A DNA stretch of 48,733 nucleotides from Mesorhizobium sp. SCN 65-20 (GCA_001724355.1 MEEF01000027.1:2003-50735), one strand, 5' to 3'. Shown: positions 18,621-27,322, counted from the stretch's first letter. Made by a program: numbers and translations. Notes: generated by a model not told the origin, from the letters alone.

Positions 18621-19181
18621 TTACCGCGGCGCCCGCTTGGCCAGGATGCGCTGCAGCGTGCGGCGATGCATGTTGAGCCGGCGAGCGGTCTCGGAGACGT
18701 TGCGCTCGCACATCTCATAGACGCGCTGGATGTGCTCCCAGCGGACGCGGTCGGCCGACATCGGGTTTTCCGGGGGTGCTGCGCGGTCGCCCGACGAATT
18801 GGTGAGCGCGGCATAGACGTCGTCGGCGTCGGCCGGCTTGGAGAGGTAATCGACGGCTCCGAGCTTCACCGCGGTGACTGCGGTGGCGATGTTGCCATAG
18901 CCGGTCAGGATCACGGCGCGCGTGTCCTCGCGGCGCTCGCGAATGGCCGCGACCACGTCGAGGCCGTTGCCGTCGCCCAGCCGCATGTCGACCACCGCAT
19001 AGGCCGGCGGGTTGGCCCGCACCTTGGCGACCGCCTCCTCGACGCTTTCCGCCGTCTCGACGGCGAAGCCACGGCTTTCCATCGCGCGGGCCAGGCGCGT
19101 GAGGAACGGCTTGTCGTCATCGACGAGCAGTAGAGAATGGTCTTCGCCCGGCAGCCCGCCAGCAATGTCCTGGGTGGTCAT
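18621..19181 (-). CDS. actR: response regulator ActR (RegA/PrrA family)
   Basis: 186 residues. A receiver domain (~15-130) with acceptor Asp65 in YAVVDMRLGDGNG, conserved Thr in AVILTGYGNIATAV and Lys in YLSKPA is joined to a Fis-type helix-turn-helix, RNVSETARRLNMHRRTLQRI. The HTH sequence is almost invariant in the RegA/PrrA/ActR family. It controls redox-dependent genes (respiration, nitrogen and carbon fixation, acid tolerance) and is phosphorylated by ActS, encoded 114 bases upstream on the same strand. Confidence 0.95.
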   Translation of the reverse strand: MTTQDIAGGLPGEDHSLLLVDDDKPFLTRLARAMESRGFAVETAESVEEAVAKVRANPPAYAVVDMRLGDGNGLDVVAAIRERREDTRAVILTGYGNIATAVTAVKLGAVDYLSKPADADDVYAALTNSSGDRAAPPENPMSADRVRWEHIQRVYEMCERNVSETARRLNMHRRTLQRILAKRAPR

Positions 19182-19295
19182 CGCAGCCTATCCTTTTTGT
19201 CGTTGATCCCAGTCGTTCTATCGTTTTTCCACGCAGATATAGGTGCAAAGGCCGGATGTCCAATGCCAGGCCCGTGAAACCGCTTGCCAATCGGC

Positions 19296-20621
19296 TCAGG
19301 CGGTATCGAAGATGGTCGATCCAGCGGGCACCGGATTGAGGAACACGGCGCGGGCCCAGGAGATCGTCACCACAGCCCCCTCGCCCGGTCCGCTCGAATT
19401 GGTGAAGCTGATCTCGGCGCCGGAGCGCTCGAGCAGGGTCTTGGCGATGAACAGCCCCAGCCCCAGGCCGCCGCCCGGCTCGGCGCCCTGCCGGGTCGAC
19501 ATGTAGGGCTCGCCGATACGGTCGATGATGTCGTGCGGGAAGCCGGGGCCGTCGTCCATGATACGGAAGTTGACGGCCTCGTCGTCCCAGTTCCAGTGGA
19601 TGGTGACGCTGCTGTGCGCGAAGTCGACGGCGTTCTCGACGAGGTTGCCGAGACCGTAGATGACACCCGGGTTGCGGTGGCCGACCGGCTCGGGGCCGAT
19701 GCGCTCGCCCGGCTCGAGCTTGATCGCGATGCCGAAGTCGCGGTGCGGGGCGATGACCTCCTCGACGAGCGAGGTGAGCGGCATGCGGGCCAGGTGCTGC
19801 TCGCCCTCCGACGACAGGCTGGTGAGGCGTTTCAGGATCTCGCGGCAGCGCTCGCTCTGGCTGCGCAGCAACGTGACGTCCTCGCCATATTTCGGGTCGT
19901 TGCCCAGCGCCCGCTCCATCTCCTTGGCCACCAGCGTGATGGTGGCAAGCGGCGTGCCGAGCTCGTGGGCGGCGGCGGCGGCGAGACCGTCGAGGGCCGA
20001 AAGATGCTGCTCGCGTTGCAGCACGAGCTCCGTCGCGGCCAGCGCGTTGGCGAGCAGGCGTGCCTCCTCGGCGACGCGGAAGGCATACATGGCCGTGAAG
20101 GCAACGGAGCAGCTGACCGCGATCCAGATGCCGGCGGTGTAGATGAAGGGCATGGCCAGCACGATGCCCTCGTGCCAGGGCAACGGCAGATGGAAGAAGG
20201 CGAGCAGGGTAACGATGACGATGACCAGGGCCGCCAGGATGGCGGTCAGCCGCAGCGGCAGCGACGTCGCCGAAATGACCACGGGGACCGTCATCAGCAC
20301 AGAGAAGGGGTTCGACAGCCCCCCCGTCATGTAGAGCAGGCCCGCGAGTTGCAGGCTGTCGAAGGCAAGGATGCCGAAGGCCGCGATCGGCCTCAACCGG
20401 TGCGTCGCCGGATAGCGGAAGGCGAGGAACAGGTTGAGCCAGGCGGAGGTGGCGATAAGCGCGAAGCAGACGCTGACCGGCAGCGGGAACTCCAGCCAGT
20501 AGGCGACGACGACGACGCTGATGCTCTGGCCGACGATGGCAAGCCAGCGCAATCGGATCAGGGTGTTGAGACGAAGCCTGTGGCTGTGCTGCAGGTCGGG
20601 GGTACGGCTCGGCGCGTTCAT
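19296..20621 (-). CDS. actS: redox-sensing histidine kinase ActS (RegB/PrrB family)
   Basis: 441 residues from ATG 20621. Six hydrophobic helices (~30-190) include the RegB quinone-site heptapeptide GGLSNPF at residues 100-106. The H-box is AAAAHELGTPLATI with phosphorylated His219, and Cys259 in SERCREIL corresponds to the redox-active cysteine of RegB. The ATPase domain shows N-box LVENAVDFA, DDGPGFP and GGGLGLGLFIAK. It senses quinone and redox state in the inner membrane and phosphorylates ActR. A longer open frame extends upstream to 21329 but overlaps hrpB and is not credible. Confidence 0.95.
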   Translation of the reverse strand: MNAPSRTPDLQHSHRLRLNTLIRLRWLAIVGQSISVVVVAYWLEFPLPVSVCFALIATSAWLNLFLAFRYPATHRLRPIAAFGILAFDSLQLAGLLYMTGGLSNPFSVLMTVPVVISATSLPLRLTAILAALVIVIVTLLAFFHLPLPWHEGIVLAMPFIYTAGIWIAVSCSVAFTAMYAFRVAEEARLLANALAATELVLQREQHLSALDGLAAAAAHELGTPLATITLVAKEMERALGNDPKYGEDVTLLRSQSERCREILKRLTSLSSEGEQHLARMPLTSLVEEVIAPHRDFGIAIKLEPGERIGPEPVGHRNPGVIYGLGNLVENAVDFAHSSVTIHWNWDDEAVNFRIMDDGPGFPHDIIDRIGEPYMSTRQGAEPGGGLGLGLFIAKTLLERSGAEISFTNSSGPGEGAVVTISWARAVFLNPVPAGSTIFDTA

Positions 20622-20739
20622 CAGCGCTATATGCGCCGGAGACGCCGTCGCGCCAAGCCCCGTAAGGTACGGATCTCTACGGCTTTTACGATCTTTCCGG
20701 CACGGACCGGACTCGCTTGCCCGCCGAGCGGGCCTCAGG

Positions 20740-23340
20740 TCACGTGCCGCGCGGCTTGGCGCGGCTGGTCGCCTGCGCCTCGAGCGGATTTTCGGGCCAT
20801 ACATGCTTGGGGTAGCGGCCGCGCATGTCGGAGCGCACATCGGCCCAGGAGCCGCGCCAGAAGCCGGGCAGGTCGCGCGTGGTCTGGATCGGGCGATGGG
20901 CCGGCGACAAGAGTTCGAGGGTGAGCGGCACCGTGCCGCCGGCAATCGACGGATGCTTGTCCATGCCGAACAGCTCCTGCACGCGGACGGCCAGGACCGG
21001 CCATTCGCCATCGTAGCGGATCGGCACGTGGCTGCCCGAGGGCGCGTTGAAATGGGTCGGCGCCAGCGCCGCAATCTTGCGCTGCAGGTCGTGCGGAACG
21101 AGCGACAACAGCGCGTCGTGCAGCACGCCGGAGCCGATGCGGGCGAAGGATGCCTCGCCGCGCAAGAAGGGCAGCAGCCAATCCTCAAGTCGCTCAAGCA
21201 GAGCTTCCTCCGACATGTCGGGCCAAGGGTCGCCGAGGCCGCGGTGCAGCCAGGTGAGGCGCTGGCGCAGGATCTCGGCTTCCTTGCCCCAGTCGAGCAG
21301 GCTGAGGCCGTGGGCACGCAGGGCCGCAAGGATCGCCCGGTCGGCCTCCTCGCCCTTCGGCGCCGGCAGCATGCGCTCGGACAGGGTGACGGCGCCTAAG
21401 CGGACGGTCTCGCGCACGCGGACCGAGCGCTTTTCCTTGTCGAAGCTTGCCTCGGTGCGGCGTTCGAGATGCGAGGCGAGCACAGCCCGAATATCGGCCT
21501 CGGACACGGCGGCGGCCGAGGCGATACGGGCGCTCTGCGCCTTGCCCTGCAGGTCCGCAACGACGAGGTATGGCTCGCCGGCGAGCGGATCGGCGGCGTC
21601 GACGGCCGCACCGCTGCCATTGGCAAGCACGAAGCGGCCACGCTCGCCGCGCGCCTTGGCGACGCGGTCTGGCCAGGCATAGAGAAGCAGGGTGCCAACG
21701 CTTTCCTCCCCCCTTGAGGGGGAGGTGCCGCCAGAGGCGGCGGAGGGGGTCGGTTGAGGCAAGACACGGACTTCCGGCACTCCGGGAGCGGTTCGCGGGT
21801 CCGGGCGCTGGCGCGCGGCATCGGGCGACCCCTCCCCGTCGCTTGGCGACGACCCTCCCCTCAAGGGGGAGGGTAAAGCCCGTGCCAGCCGCTCAGCCAG
21901 CTGCCAGGCCGCATTGGCGCGGGGCGAACGCTCGGAGCGGAAGCGCCGCAGGCGGCGTTCCAGGTCGGCGCTGTCGCCGCCGAGGCCGCGCTCGGTCATC
22001 AGCACGGCGAGTTGGGCGGCTTCCAGACCGGATCCGGAGCGAGCCGCTTCGGCGACCATGTGGGCGAGGCGGACGGGCAGCGCCAGCTTGCGCATCGCCT
22101 GACCGGATGCGGTCAGGCGGCCGTCGGCATCGATGGCGTCGAGCTCCCGCAGCAGCGTCCGCGCCTCGGTGAGGGCGGGCGATGGCGGCGGATCGAGGAA
22201 CGCGAGCGTCGTCGGGTCAGCGACGCCGAAGGCGGCGCAGTCGAGCACGAAGCCGGACAGGTCGGCTTCGAGGATCTCTGGTGGCGAGAAAGCCGGCAGC
22301 GCCGCGGTCTGCTCGGCGCGCCAGAGGCGGATGGCGATGCCCGGGCTGGTGCGCCCGGCACGGCCGGCGCGCTGGTCGGCGGCGGCGCGGGAAGCGCGCA
22401 CTGTCTCCAGGCGGGTGAGCCCGCTCGACGGCTCGTATTTCGGCAGGCGCGACAGGCCGGAATCGATGACGACGCGAACGCCGTCGATGGTGATCGAGGT
22501 CTCGGCGATGGCGGTTGCCAGTACCACCTTGCGGCGGCCGGCGGGCGCCGGCCGGATCGCCGCGTCCTGCGCCTTGCCATCGAGCTGGCCATATAGGGGA
22601 ACGACGTCGACATCGGCAGCGACGCGGCCGTCGAGGCGCTCGGCGGTGCGCTCGATCTCGCGCTGGCCGGGCAGGAAGGCGAGCACGCTGCCCTGCTCGT
22701 TTGCCAGCGCGTCGCGGATGGCCTTGGCCATGGCGTCCTCGATCGCCACGCCCGCCGGGCGCTCGTCGTAGCGGATCTCGACCGGGAAGCTGCGGCCTTC
22801 GCTCTCGATCACCGGGGCGCCATCCAGCAGCTTCGACACCCGCGCGCCGTCGAGCGTCGCCGACATCACCAGAAGGCGCAGGTCCGGGCGTAGGGCGCCC
22901 TGCACGTCGAGCGCCAGCGCGAGGCCGAAATCGCCGTCGAGCGAGCGCTCGTGGAACTCGTCGAACAGCACGGCGGCGACGCCCGGAAGCTCGGGATCGT
23001 CGAGGATCATGCGGGCGAGAACGCCTTCGGTGACAACGAGAATCCTGGTCTTGGCGCTGACCTTGTTTTCCATGCGCATGGCATAGCCGACCGTGCCGCC
23101 CGGCTCCTCGCCGAGCAGCGAGGCCATGCGGCGGGCGGCGGCGCGCGCGGCAAGCCGGCGCGGTTCGAGCAGAACGATCTTGCCGTCGCCGCGCCATGCA
23201 GCATCGAGCAGCGCCAGCGGCACCAGCGTCGTCTTGCCGGCGCCGGGCGGAGCCACCAGCACGGCGCTGTTGCCGGCCGAAAGGACATCCGCCAGTTGCG
23301 GCAGGACCGCCGTGACCGGCAGGTCGGGAAGCTTGGTCAT
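20740..23340 (-). CDS. hrpB: ATP-dependent helicase HrpB with in-frame repeat insertion
   Basis: 866 residues from ATG 23340 (MTKLPDLPVT). A DExH-box helicase of the HrpB family: Walker A GAGKT (33-37), DEFH box (127-130), SAT motif, QRAGRAGRT motif VI, the helicase-associated domain, and the HrpB C-terminal domain ending near the usual LPGFWRGSWADVRSDMRGRY signature. Its role in bacteria is poorly defined (RNA helicase). Residues ~487-545 do not belong to the family: they are Pro/Ser/Gly-rich and are encoded by a palindromic intergenic-type repeat (21705-21875) that stays in frame. Without them the protein would be about 810 residues, close to the family norm. Confidence 0.93.
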   Translation of the reverse strand: MTKLPDLPVTAVLPQLADVLSAGNSAVLVAPPGAGKTTLVPLALLDAAWRGDGKIVLLEPRRLAARAAARRMASLLGEEPGGTVGYAMRMENKVSAKTRILVVTEGVLARMILDDPELPGVAAVLFDEFHERSLDGDFGLALALDVQGALRPDLRLLVMSATLDGARVSKLLDGAPVIESEGRSFPVEIRYDERPAGVAIEDAMAKAIRDALANEQGSVLAFLPGQREIERTAERLDGRVAADVDVVPLYGQLDGKAQDAAIRPAPAGRRKVVLATAIAETSITIDGVRVVIDSGLSRLPKYEPSSGLTRLETVRASRAAADQRAGRAGRTSPGIAIRLWRAEQTAALPAFSPPEILEADLSGFVLDCAAFGVADPTTLAFLDPPPSPALTEARTLLRELDAIDADGRLTASGQAMRKLALPVRLAHMVAEAARSGSGLEAAQLAVLMTERGLGGDSADLERRLRRFRSERSPRANAAWQLAERLARALPSPLRGGSSPSDGEGSPDAARQRPDPRTAPGVPEVRVLPQPTPSAASGGTSPSRGEESVGTLLLYAWPDRVAKARGERGRFVLANGSGAAVDAADPLAGEPYLVVADLQGKAQSARIASAAAVSEADIRAVLASHLERRTEASFDKEKRSVRVRETVRLGAVTLSERMLPAPKGEEADRAILAALRAHGLSLLDWGKEAEILRQRLTWLHRGLGDPWPDMSEEALLERLEDWLLPFLRGEASFARIGSGVLHDALLSLVPHDLQRKIAALAPTHFNAPSGSHVPIRYDGEWPVLAVRVQELFGMDKHPSIAGGTVPLTLELLSPAHRPIQTTRDLPGFWRGSWADVRSDMRGRYPKHVWPENPLEAQATSRAKPRGT
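21705..21875. repeat. palindromic repeat element inserted within hrpB
   Basis: About 170 bases bounded by two related palindromes: CCTCCCCCCTTGAGGGGGAG at 21705-21724 and ACCCTCCCCTCAAGGGGGAG at 21852-21871. They are near-copies of each other in inverse orientation. Internally there is GGTGCCGCCAGAGGCGGCGG (21724-21743). The look is that of the short extragenic repeats of Mesorhizobium/Brucella-type genomes, yet it lies inside an open reading frame without disrupting it. Exact ends cannot be fixed without homologous HrpB sequences. Confidence 0.75.
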
Positions 23341-23521
23341 CAGGTTCGTTCCGCCTTCTGCGCCGCGCAGGCGGCCCGGCCGCAATATCAGCGCAGGCCG
23401 GCACGAGGCAACAACGGCATCCCCGCCAATTTCAGCGGCAGGCCGCGCGGGGGGAGTTCGATCGGAACGAAACTGCCGGATCCGGCTGTTGCACCAGCCG
23501 AAGCCCGCGGTCCTGGAGTCT

Positions 23522-24166
23522 TTAGAACCTGACGTTCAGGCCGATGGTACCTGTCGTGAAATCGGCGTCGACAGCGTGCCTCAGCACATTGAGCACCTGC
23601 GGAAAGGTTTGCTTCTCAAGGACGAAATGACGAAGCTCGAAGTTGATCGAGGCCTTTTCCGCAAACGCATACTCCGCGCCGCCGCCGATGACATAGCCGG
23701 AGTGTGTGCGGCGGGGGTAAGAAACGTCGAAGGACGTGGAAGAGTCGTAGTCGTGCTCGATGCCGACCAGCGCCCCGCCGGCGGTGCCGTAGACCAGTGC
23801 GCGGCCGAAAGCCAGGCCCACCTGGGCATTGGCGGTTGCCAGCCAGTCTACGTCGAACCGGGCGCGGTTGCTCTTGCCCGCGATGCCGTTGACGTTGGCG
23901 AGGGCCCCATCCACGGACACGCCCACGACCGCCGGCCCGTACTGGTAGCGATAGCCCGCTCTCAGACCGGCGAGGCCTCCGTCGATCGCGCCCACATCGG
24001 GGATGCCGACAGGGACGTTGGTATAGGTCGCATCGCCATTGGCTCCGCCTGCAAAGGCGCCGACATAGGCGCCGGACCAGTCTACGGCGGCAGGCTTTGC
24101 CTCCTGCGCAAAAGCAGACCCGGCGGCCACGGCCATGACGGCCGAGGCAACGGCAAGACGTTTCAT
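23522..24166 (-). CDS. outer-membrane beta-barrel protein, Omp25/Omp31 type
   Basis: 214 residues from ATG 24166, preceded by GAGGGGGAA. A signal peptide (KRLAVASAVMAVAAGSAFA, cleaved before QEAKP) is followed by WSGAYVGAFAGGANGDATY, the characteristic first strand of the Omp25/31 family (OMP_b-brl, PF13505). Alternating strands end with TIGLNVRF, whose terminal Phe is the outer-membrane assembly signal. It should form an eight-stranded barrel in the outer membrane. In related bacteria such proteins are abundant envelope-stabilising proteins, some linked to peptidoglycan by L,D-transpeptidases; one such enzyme is encoded at 17143-17763. Confidence 0.85.
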   Translation of the reverse strand: MKRLAVASAVMAVAAGSAFAQEAKPAAVDWSGAYVGAFAGGANGDATYTNVPVGIPDVGAIDGGLAGLRAGYRYQYGPAVVGVSVDGALANVNGIAGKSNRARFDVDWLATANAQVGLAFGRALVYGTAGGALVGIEHDYDSSTSFDVSYPRRTHSGYVIGGGAEYAFAEKASINFELRHFVLEKQTFPQVLNVLRHAVDADFTTGTIGLNVRF

Positions 24167-24387
24167 GATTTCCCCCTCAGACGACTGCAAGTCGAATCTG
24201 TATAATCGGACTGGATACAACCGAGATCCCAGCTGTCAACAAGTAGTTCATCTCACCCCAAGCCTGCCGCAACTAAACTGATCCTCCTGTCACACTCGGT
24301 CGCCAACTGTGATTGCCGCGGCCCTTGCTTCGCCGGAATGAAGCTTAACGTGACGCTTCGTTGATCGTTTTGCGACAGGAGGAGTCC

Positions 24388-25116
24388 GTGGCGGAATTTG
24401 CGCATCCAGCATTCAGCGGCGCGGCGACAGGGCCGCGCCGCGGCCAACTCAGCTTCCTGGTGGTGGCGCTTGTGCTTGTCGGGGCCGTGACCGTCGCAGC
24501 CGCGCTCGCGGCGGTGCTGGCGCCCGGCATCCGGTCGCTGCTGCTGCACGAGGACGGCATCGTCGAGACGGCAACCGTCGTGTTCCTGGCGATGGCCGTG
24601 CTCGGCGCCGCAGCGGCGACGGTCCGGCACGGGCTGCGGGTGTCTGTCGCGCTCGCAGGCCTGATCGGCCTGGCCGAGCTTCTGGACGAGACCAGCTTCG
24701 GGTCGCGCCTGTTCGGCTTCGAGCCGCTGCCGCTCTATGGCGGCGGGCAGCTCGACGGTTTCCACGACCTTCTGATCCTGGCCTACCGCCTGCTGCGCGA
24801 CGTAAGCCAGGGCCTCGCCTGGCTGCTGGTCGGGCTGATGCTCGCCCTGTCGGCGGGGCTGGTGCTGTTTGCCCTCCGCCAGATCGCGCGAAATATGGCG
24901 GGAGCAACGACGTGGCTGTCCGGCCACGCGCTGCTCTTCCTGCATGTCGGTTTCATCGGGCTGGCGCAGGTCATCGACATCGCGACGTCGTCGCGCGCGC
25001 TCTCCGCCGTCGAGGAAGTGCTCGAGATGAACGCGGCGATATTGCTGGCGTTCTATGTGGCGCAGGTAGGGTGGGTGGAGTCCGCTCGATGCATTCGGGC
25101 AAGTGAGGGGCGCTAA
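24388..25116 (+). CDS. multi-pass membrane protein of unknown function
   Basis: 242 residues from GTG 24388, chosen because AGGAGG precedes it by six bases; in-frame TTG codons further upstream lack this. Six to seven hydrophobic helices are visible, for example LSFLVVALVLVGAVTVAAAL, VVFLAMAVLGAAAATV and LAWLLVGLMLALSAGLVLF. Conserved-looking polar elements inside the membrane part are LLHEDGIVET, LAELLDETSFGSRLFGFEPL and QVIDIATSS. I do not recognise the family. The acidic and amide residues within helices could line a channel or active site, but no function is claimed. Convergent with the Gfo/Idh oxidoreductase gene. Confidence 0.72.
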   Translation: MAEFAHPAFSGAATGPRRGQLSFLVVALVLVGAVTVAAALAAVLAPGIRSLLLHEDGIVETATVVFLAMAVLGAAAATVRHGLRVSVALAGLIGLAELLDETSFGSRLFGFEPLPLYGGGQLDGFHDLLILAYRLLRDVSQGLAWLLVGLMLALSAGLVLFALRQIARNMAGATTWLSGHALLFLHVGFIGLAQVIDIATSSRALSAVEEVLEMNAAILLAFYVAQVGWVESARCIRASEGR

Positions 25117-25130
25117 AACACCCCCTCTCC

Positions 25131-25172
25131 GTCACGACTGCGTCGTGACACCTCTCCCCCACTGCGTGGGGG
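25131..25172. repeat. double-hairpin intergenic repeat
   Basis: Two adjacent perfect hairpins share the loop TGC: GTCACGAC/GTCGTGAC (25131-25149) and CCCCCAC/GTGGGGG (25156-25172). They fill the 81-base gap between two convergent stops and have the look of the short rhizobial extragenic repeats starting CCCCCTCTCCGTCACG. They may also act as a bidirectional terminator. Confidence 0.6.
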
Positions 25173-25197
25173 CGAGGAACCCAAGCTGGAAGGCTGC

Positions 25198-26307
25198 CTA
25201 CCTCACCTTCACCCACTTCCGCTCGGCGAACGACTGCGCCATTGCGTGCACCGTTCGTTCGATCTCCAGCCCCTCGTCGAAGTCGATGACGCGGGCGGGC
25301 TGACCGGCGATGCGGGCGAGCAGTTCGCGGCACTCGATGATCTTGAGGTCGTTGAAGCCGAGGCCGTGGCCGGGCGCGGGGATGAACTTGCCGTAGGGCT
25401 CGTGGACGGGGGCGGCGAGGATGGTGCGGTAGCCCTGCTCGGTCGGCCGGTCGGAGGTCACGTAGAGCTGGATCTCGTTGAAGCGCTCCTGGTCGAAGAC
25501 GATCGAGCCCTTGGAGCCGAAGATCTGCACCTGGATACGGCCCTTGCGCCCCCAGGCAGAGCGGTTGACCAGCAGCGTGCCGGAGACGCCGTTTTCTAGA
25601 TGGATCAGGCTGGAGGCGATGTCGTAGGTCTCGACCGCGCGGCGCCCGCCCCCCGTCACCTGCCGGTCGGGATAGGGTTTTGCCATGTCGCACATGACGG
25701 ACGCCACGCGGCCGAACAGCGCCGAGATCAGAGACAGCGGATGGACGGCGAAATCGTCGAGCGCGCCGTAACCGGACTTCGCTTCGTGCTTCCAGAAGAA
25801 CGGGGCTTCGGGGTCGGCCATGAAGTCCTCGTCCATCTCGACGCGGAGATGGTTGACCTCGCCGATGATCTTCTCATCGAGCAGTTGGCGGATGTGGCGG
25901 ACGGCCGGGCTCTGGATGTAGTTGTAGCCGAGCACGGCAACCTTGCCCGACCTGGCAGCCGCGGCGGCCATCGCCTCGGCCTCGGCGAAACTCGGCGCCA
26001 TCGGCTTCTCGCACCACACGTGCTTGCCGGCCTCGAGGGCGGCGATCGCCATTTCGGGATGGAACTGGTTCGGCGTGGTCAGCGACACGACCTCCACCTC
26101 GGGGTCGGCGATCACGGCGCGCCAGTCGCCCGACGCCTTGTCGAAACCGAGTTCGCCGGCGCGCTGGACGGCGAGAGCCGCGTTGGACTCGGCGAGATGG
26201 ACGAGCCTGACGCTTGGAACGTCGCCGAACACCGCACGCACCGAGTTCCAGGCCAGCGCATGGCACTTGCCCATGAAGCCGGTTCCGATAAGCCCTACAC
26301 CTGTCAC
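25198..26307 (-). CDS. Gfo/Idh/MocA-family oxidoreductase
   Basis: 369 residues from GTG 26307, with GGGAGAGAG upstream. The N-terminal Rossmann domain begins GVGLIGTGFMGKCHALAWNS and carries the family motif WCEKPMA (Glu-Lys-Pro, with the catalytic-region lysine). The C-terminal substrate domain includes DDFAVHPLSLISALFG with the conserved Asp/His. Family members oxidise or reduce sugars, inositols and similar polyols with NAD(P). The particular substrate is not evident. It is divergent from an RpiR-type regulator gene, and sugar-phosphate-binding regulators of that type often control such dehydrogenases. Confidence 0.88.
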   Translation of the reverse strand: MTGVGLIGTGFMGKCHALAWNSVRAVFGDVPSVRLVHLAESNAALAVQRAGELGFDKASGDWRAVIADPEVEVVSLTTPNQFHPEMAIAALEAGKHVWCEKPMAPSFAEAEAMAAAAARSGKVAVLGYNYIQSPAVRHIRQLLDEKIIGEVNHLRVEMDEDFMADPEAPFFWKHEAKSGYGALDDFAVHPLSLISALFGRVASVMCDMAKPYPDRQVTGGGRRAVETYDIASSLIHLENGVSGTLLVNRSAWGRKGRIQVQIFGSKGSIVFDQERFNEIQLYVTSDRPTEQGYRTILAAPVHEPYGKFIPAPGHGLGFNDLKIIECRELLARIAGQPARVIDFDEGLEIERTVHAMAQSFAERKWVKVR

Positions 26308-26372
26308 TTCGCTCTCTCCCGGTTTATAGAAGCGATATCGCCACAGACGGAGTGAATAGTCGAATTTTGGCG

Positions 26373-26396
26373 AAAATGGAACATACGGTTCATTTT
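26373..26396. promoter_or_regulatory. dyad between RpiR gene and oxidoreductase gene
   Basis: AAAATgGAAC (26373-26382) and GTTCATTTT (26388-26396) form an interrupted inverted repeat with a 5-base centre, the only strong dyad in the 139-bp divergent gap. The position and the GGAA/TTC half-sites fit an RpiR-family operator (IolR-like GGAA-N6-TTCC). Confidence 0.45.
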
Positions 26397-26446
26397 ATTT
26401 GGACAGTCGGCCACGCCGGCGTTATGGTGGACGAGGTGGAGGCGAA

Positions 26447-27322
26447 ATGGACGACATGGCGGACACGATTTCGGAGGCATTGCCGCGCGATTTCGAGGCG
26501 CTGAGGGCGCTGATCCTCGACCGCCGCGAAAGCCTGCCCAAGCGCATCGCCCAGGTGGCGGCCTATGCGCTCGACAATCCCGACGAGATCGCCTTCGGCA
26601 CCGCCGCCAGCATCGCCACCTCGGCGGGCGTCCAGCCCTCGACGCTGATCCGTTTCGCCCAGCACCTCGGCTACGACGGCTTCACCAGCCTGCAGCAGGT
26701 TTTCCGCGAGCGGCTGAGGGAGCGGACCACTTCCTACGAAGAGCGGTTGACGGTGGTGCGCGGCAATGACGACGGCACCAGCAACCGCCGCATCGTCGAC
26801 GGTTTCCTGGCAGCCGCAAGCAAGTCGATCGACGTCATGAACCGCAACCTCGACGACGAGACGCTGGATCGCGCCATCGACCTGCTCAACGGCGCCGAGA
26901 CGATCTATGTGCTGGCCCGCCGCCGCTCCTATCCGGTCGCGAGCTATATCGCCTATGCGCTGGGCAAGCTCGGCGTGCGCAGCCAGCTGATCGAGTCCGC
27001 CTCGGGGCTGAGCCCGGAGATCATTTCCTTCGCCACACCGAAGGACGCCGTCATCGCCATCAGCTTCTCGCCCTACGCCTCGGCGACCGTGGAGGAGACG
27101 CGGCTGCTCTCGGCCAACGGCGTGCCGGTGGTGGCGATCACCGACAGCGCGTTCTCGCCACTGGCGCAGTTCGCGACCGTGTGGTTCGAGGTGGCCGAGG
27201 CCGATTTCGGCGGCTTCCGCTCGCTCGCCGCTACCATGGCGCTGGCGATGGGGCTGACCGTCGGCGTGGCTGAACTGCGACGCGGCCGCAAGGGCCGGAA
27301 ATCAGGCGGCTCTAGGGGCTGA
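26447..27322 (+). CDS. RpiR/MurR-family transcriptional regulator
   Basis: 291 residues from ATG 26447 with GGAGG five bases upstream. The N-terminal RpiR-type helix-turn-helix spans ~15-85 (KRIAQVAAYALDNPDEIAFG, then GVQPSTLIRFAQHLGYDGF). The C-terminal SIS domain (~130-260) includes IYVLARRRSYPVASYIAYAL and AVIAISFSPYASATVEET, and it would bind a phosphosugar-like ligand. It is divergent from the Gfo/Idh oxidoreductase gene and probably regulates it; the ligand is unknown. Confidence 0.9.
   Translation: MDDMADTISEALPRDFEALRALILDRRESLPKRIAQVAAYALDNPDEIAFGTAASIATSAGVQPSTLIRFAQHLGYDGFTSLQQVFRERLRERTTSYEERLTVVRGNDDGTSNRRIVDGFLAAASKSIDVMNRNLDDETLDRAIDLLNGAETIYVLARRRSYPVASYIAYALGKLGVRSQLIESASGLSPEIISFATPKDAVIAISFSPYASATVEETRLLSANGVPVVAITDSAFSPLAQFATVWFEVAEADFGGFRSLAATMALAMGLTVGVAELRRGRKGRKSGGSRG

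Noticed and set aside
20622..21329. Upstream extension of the actS reading frame into hrpB
   Set aside because: Lies wholly over hrpB coding sequence in another phase; RegB-family proteins begin close to the chosen start.
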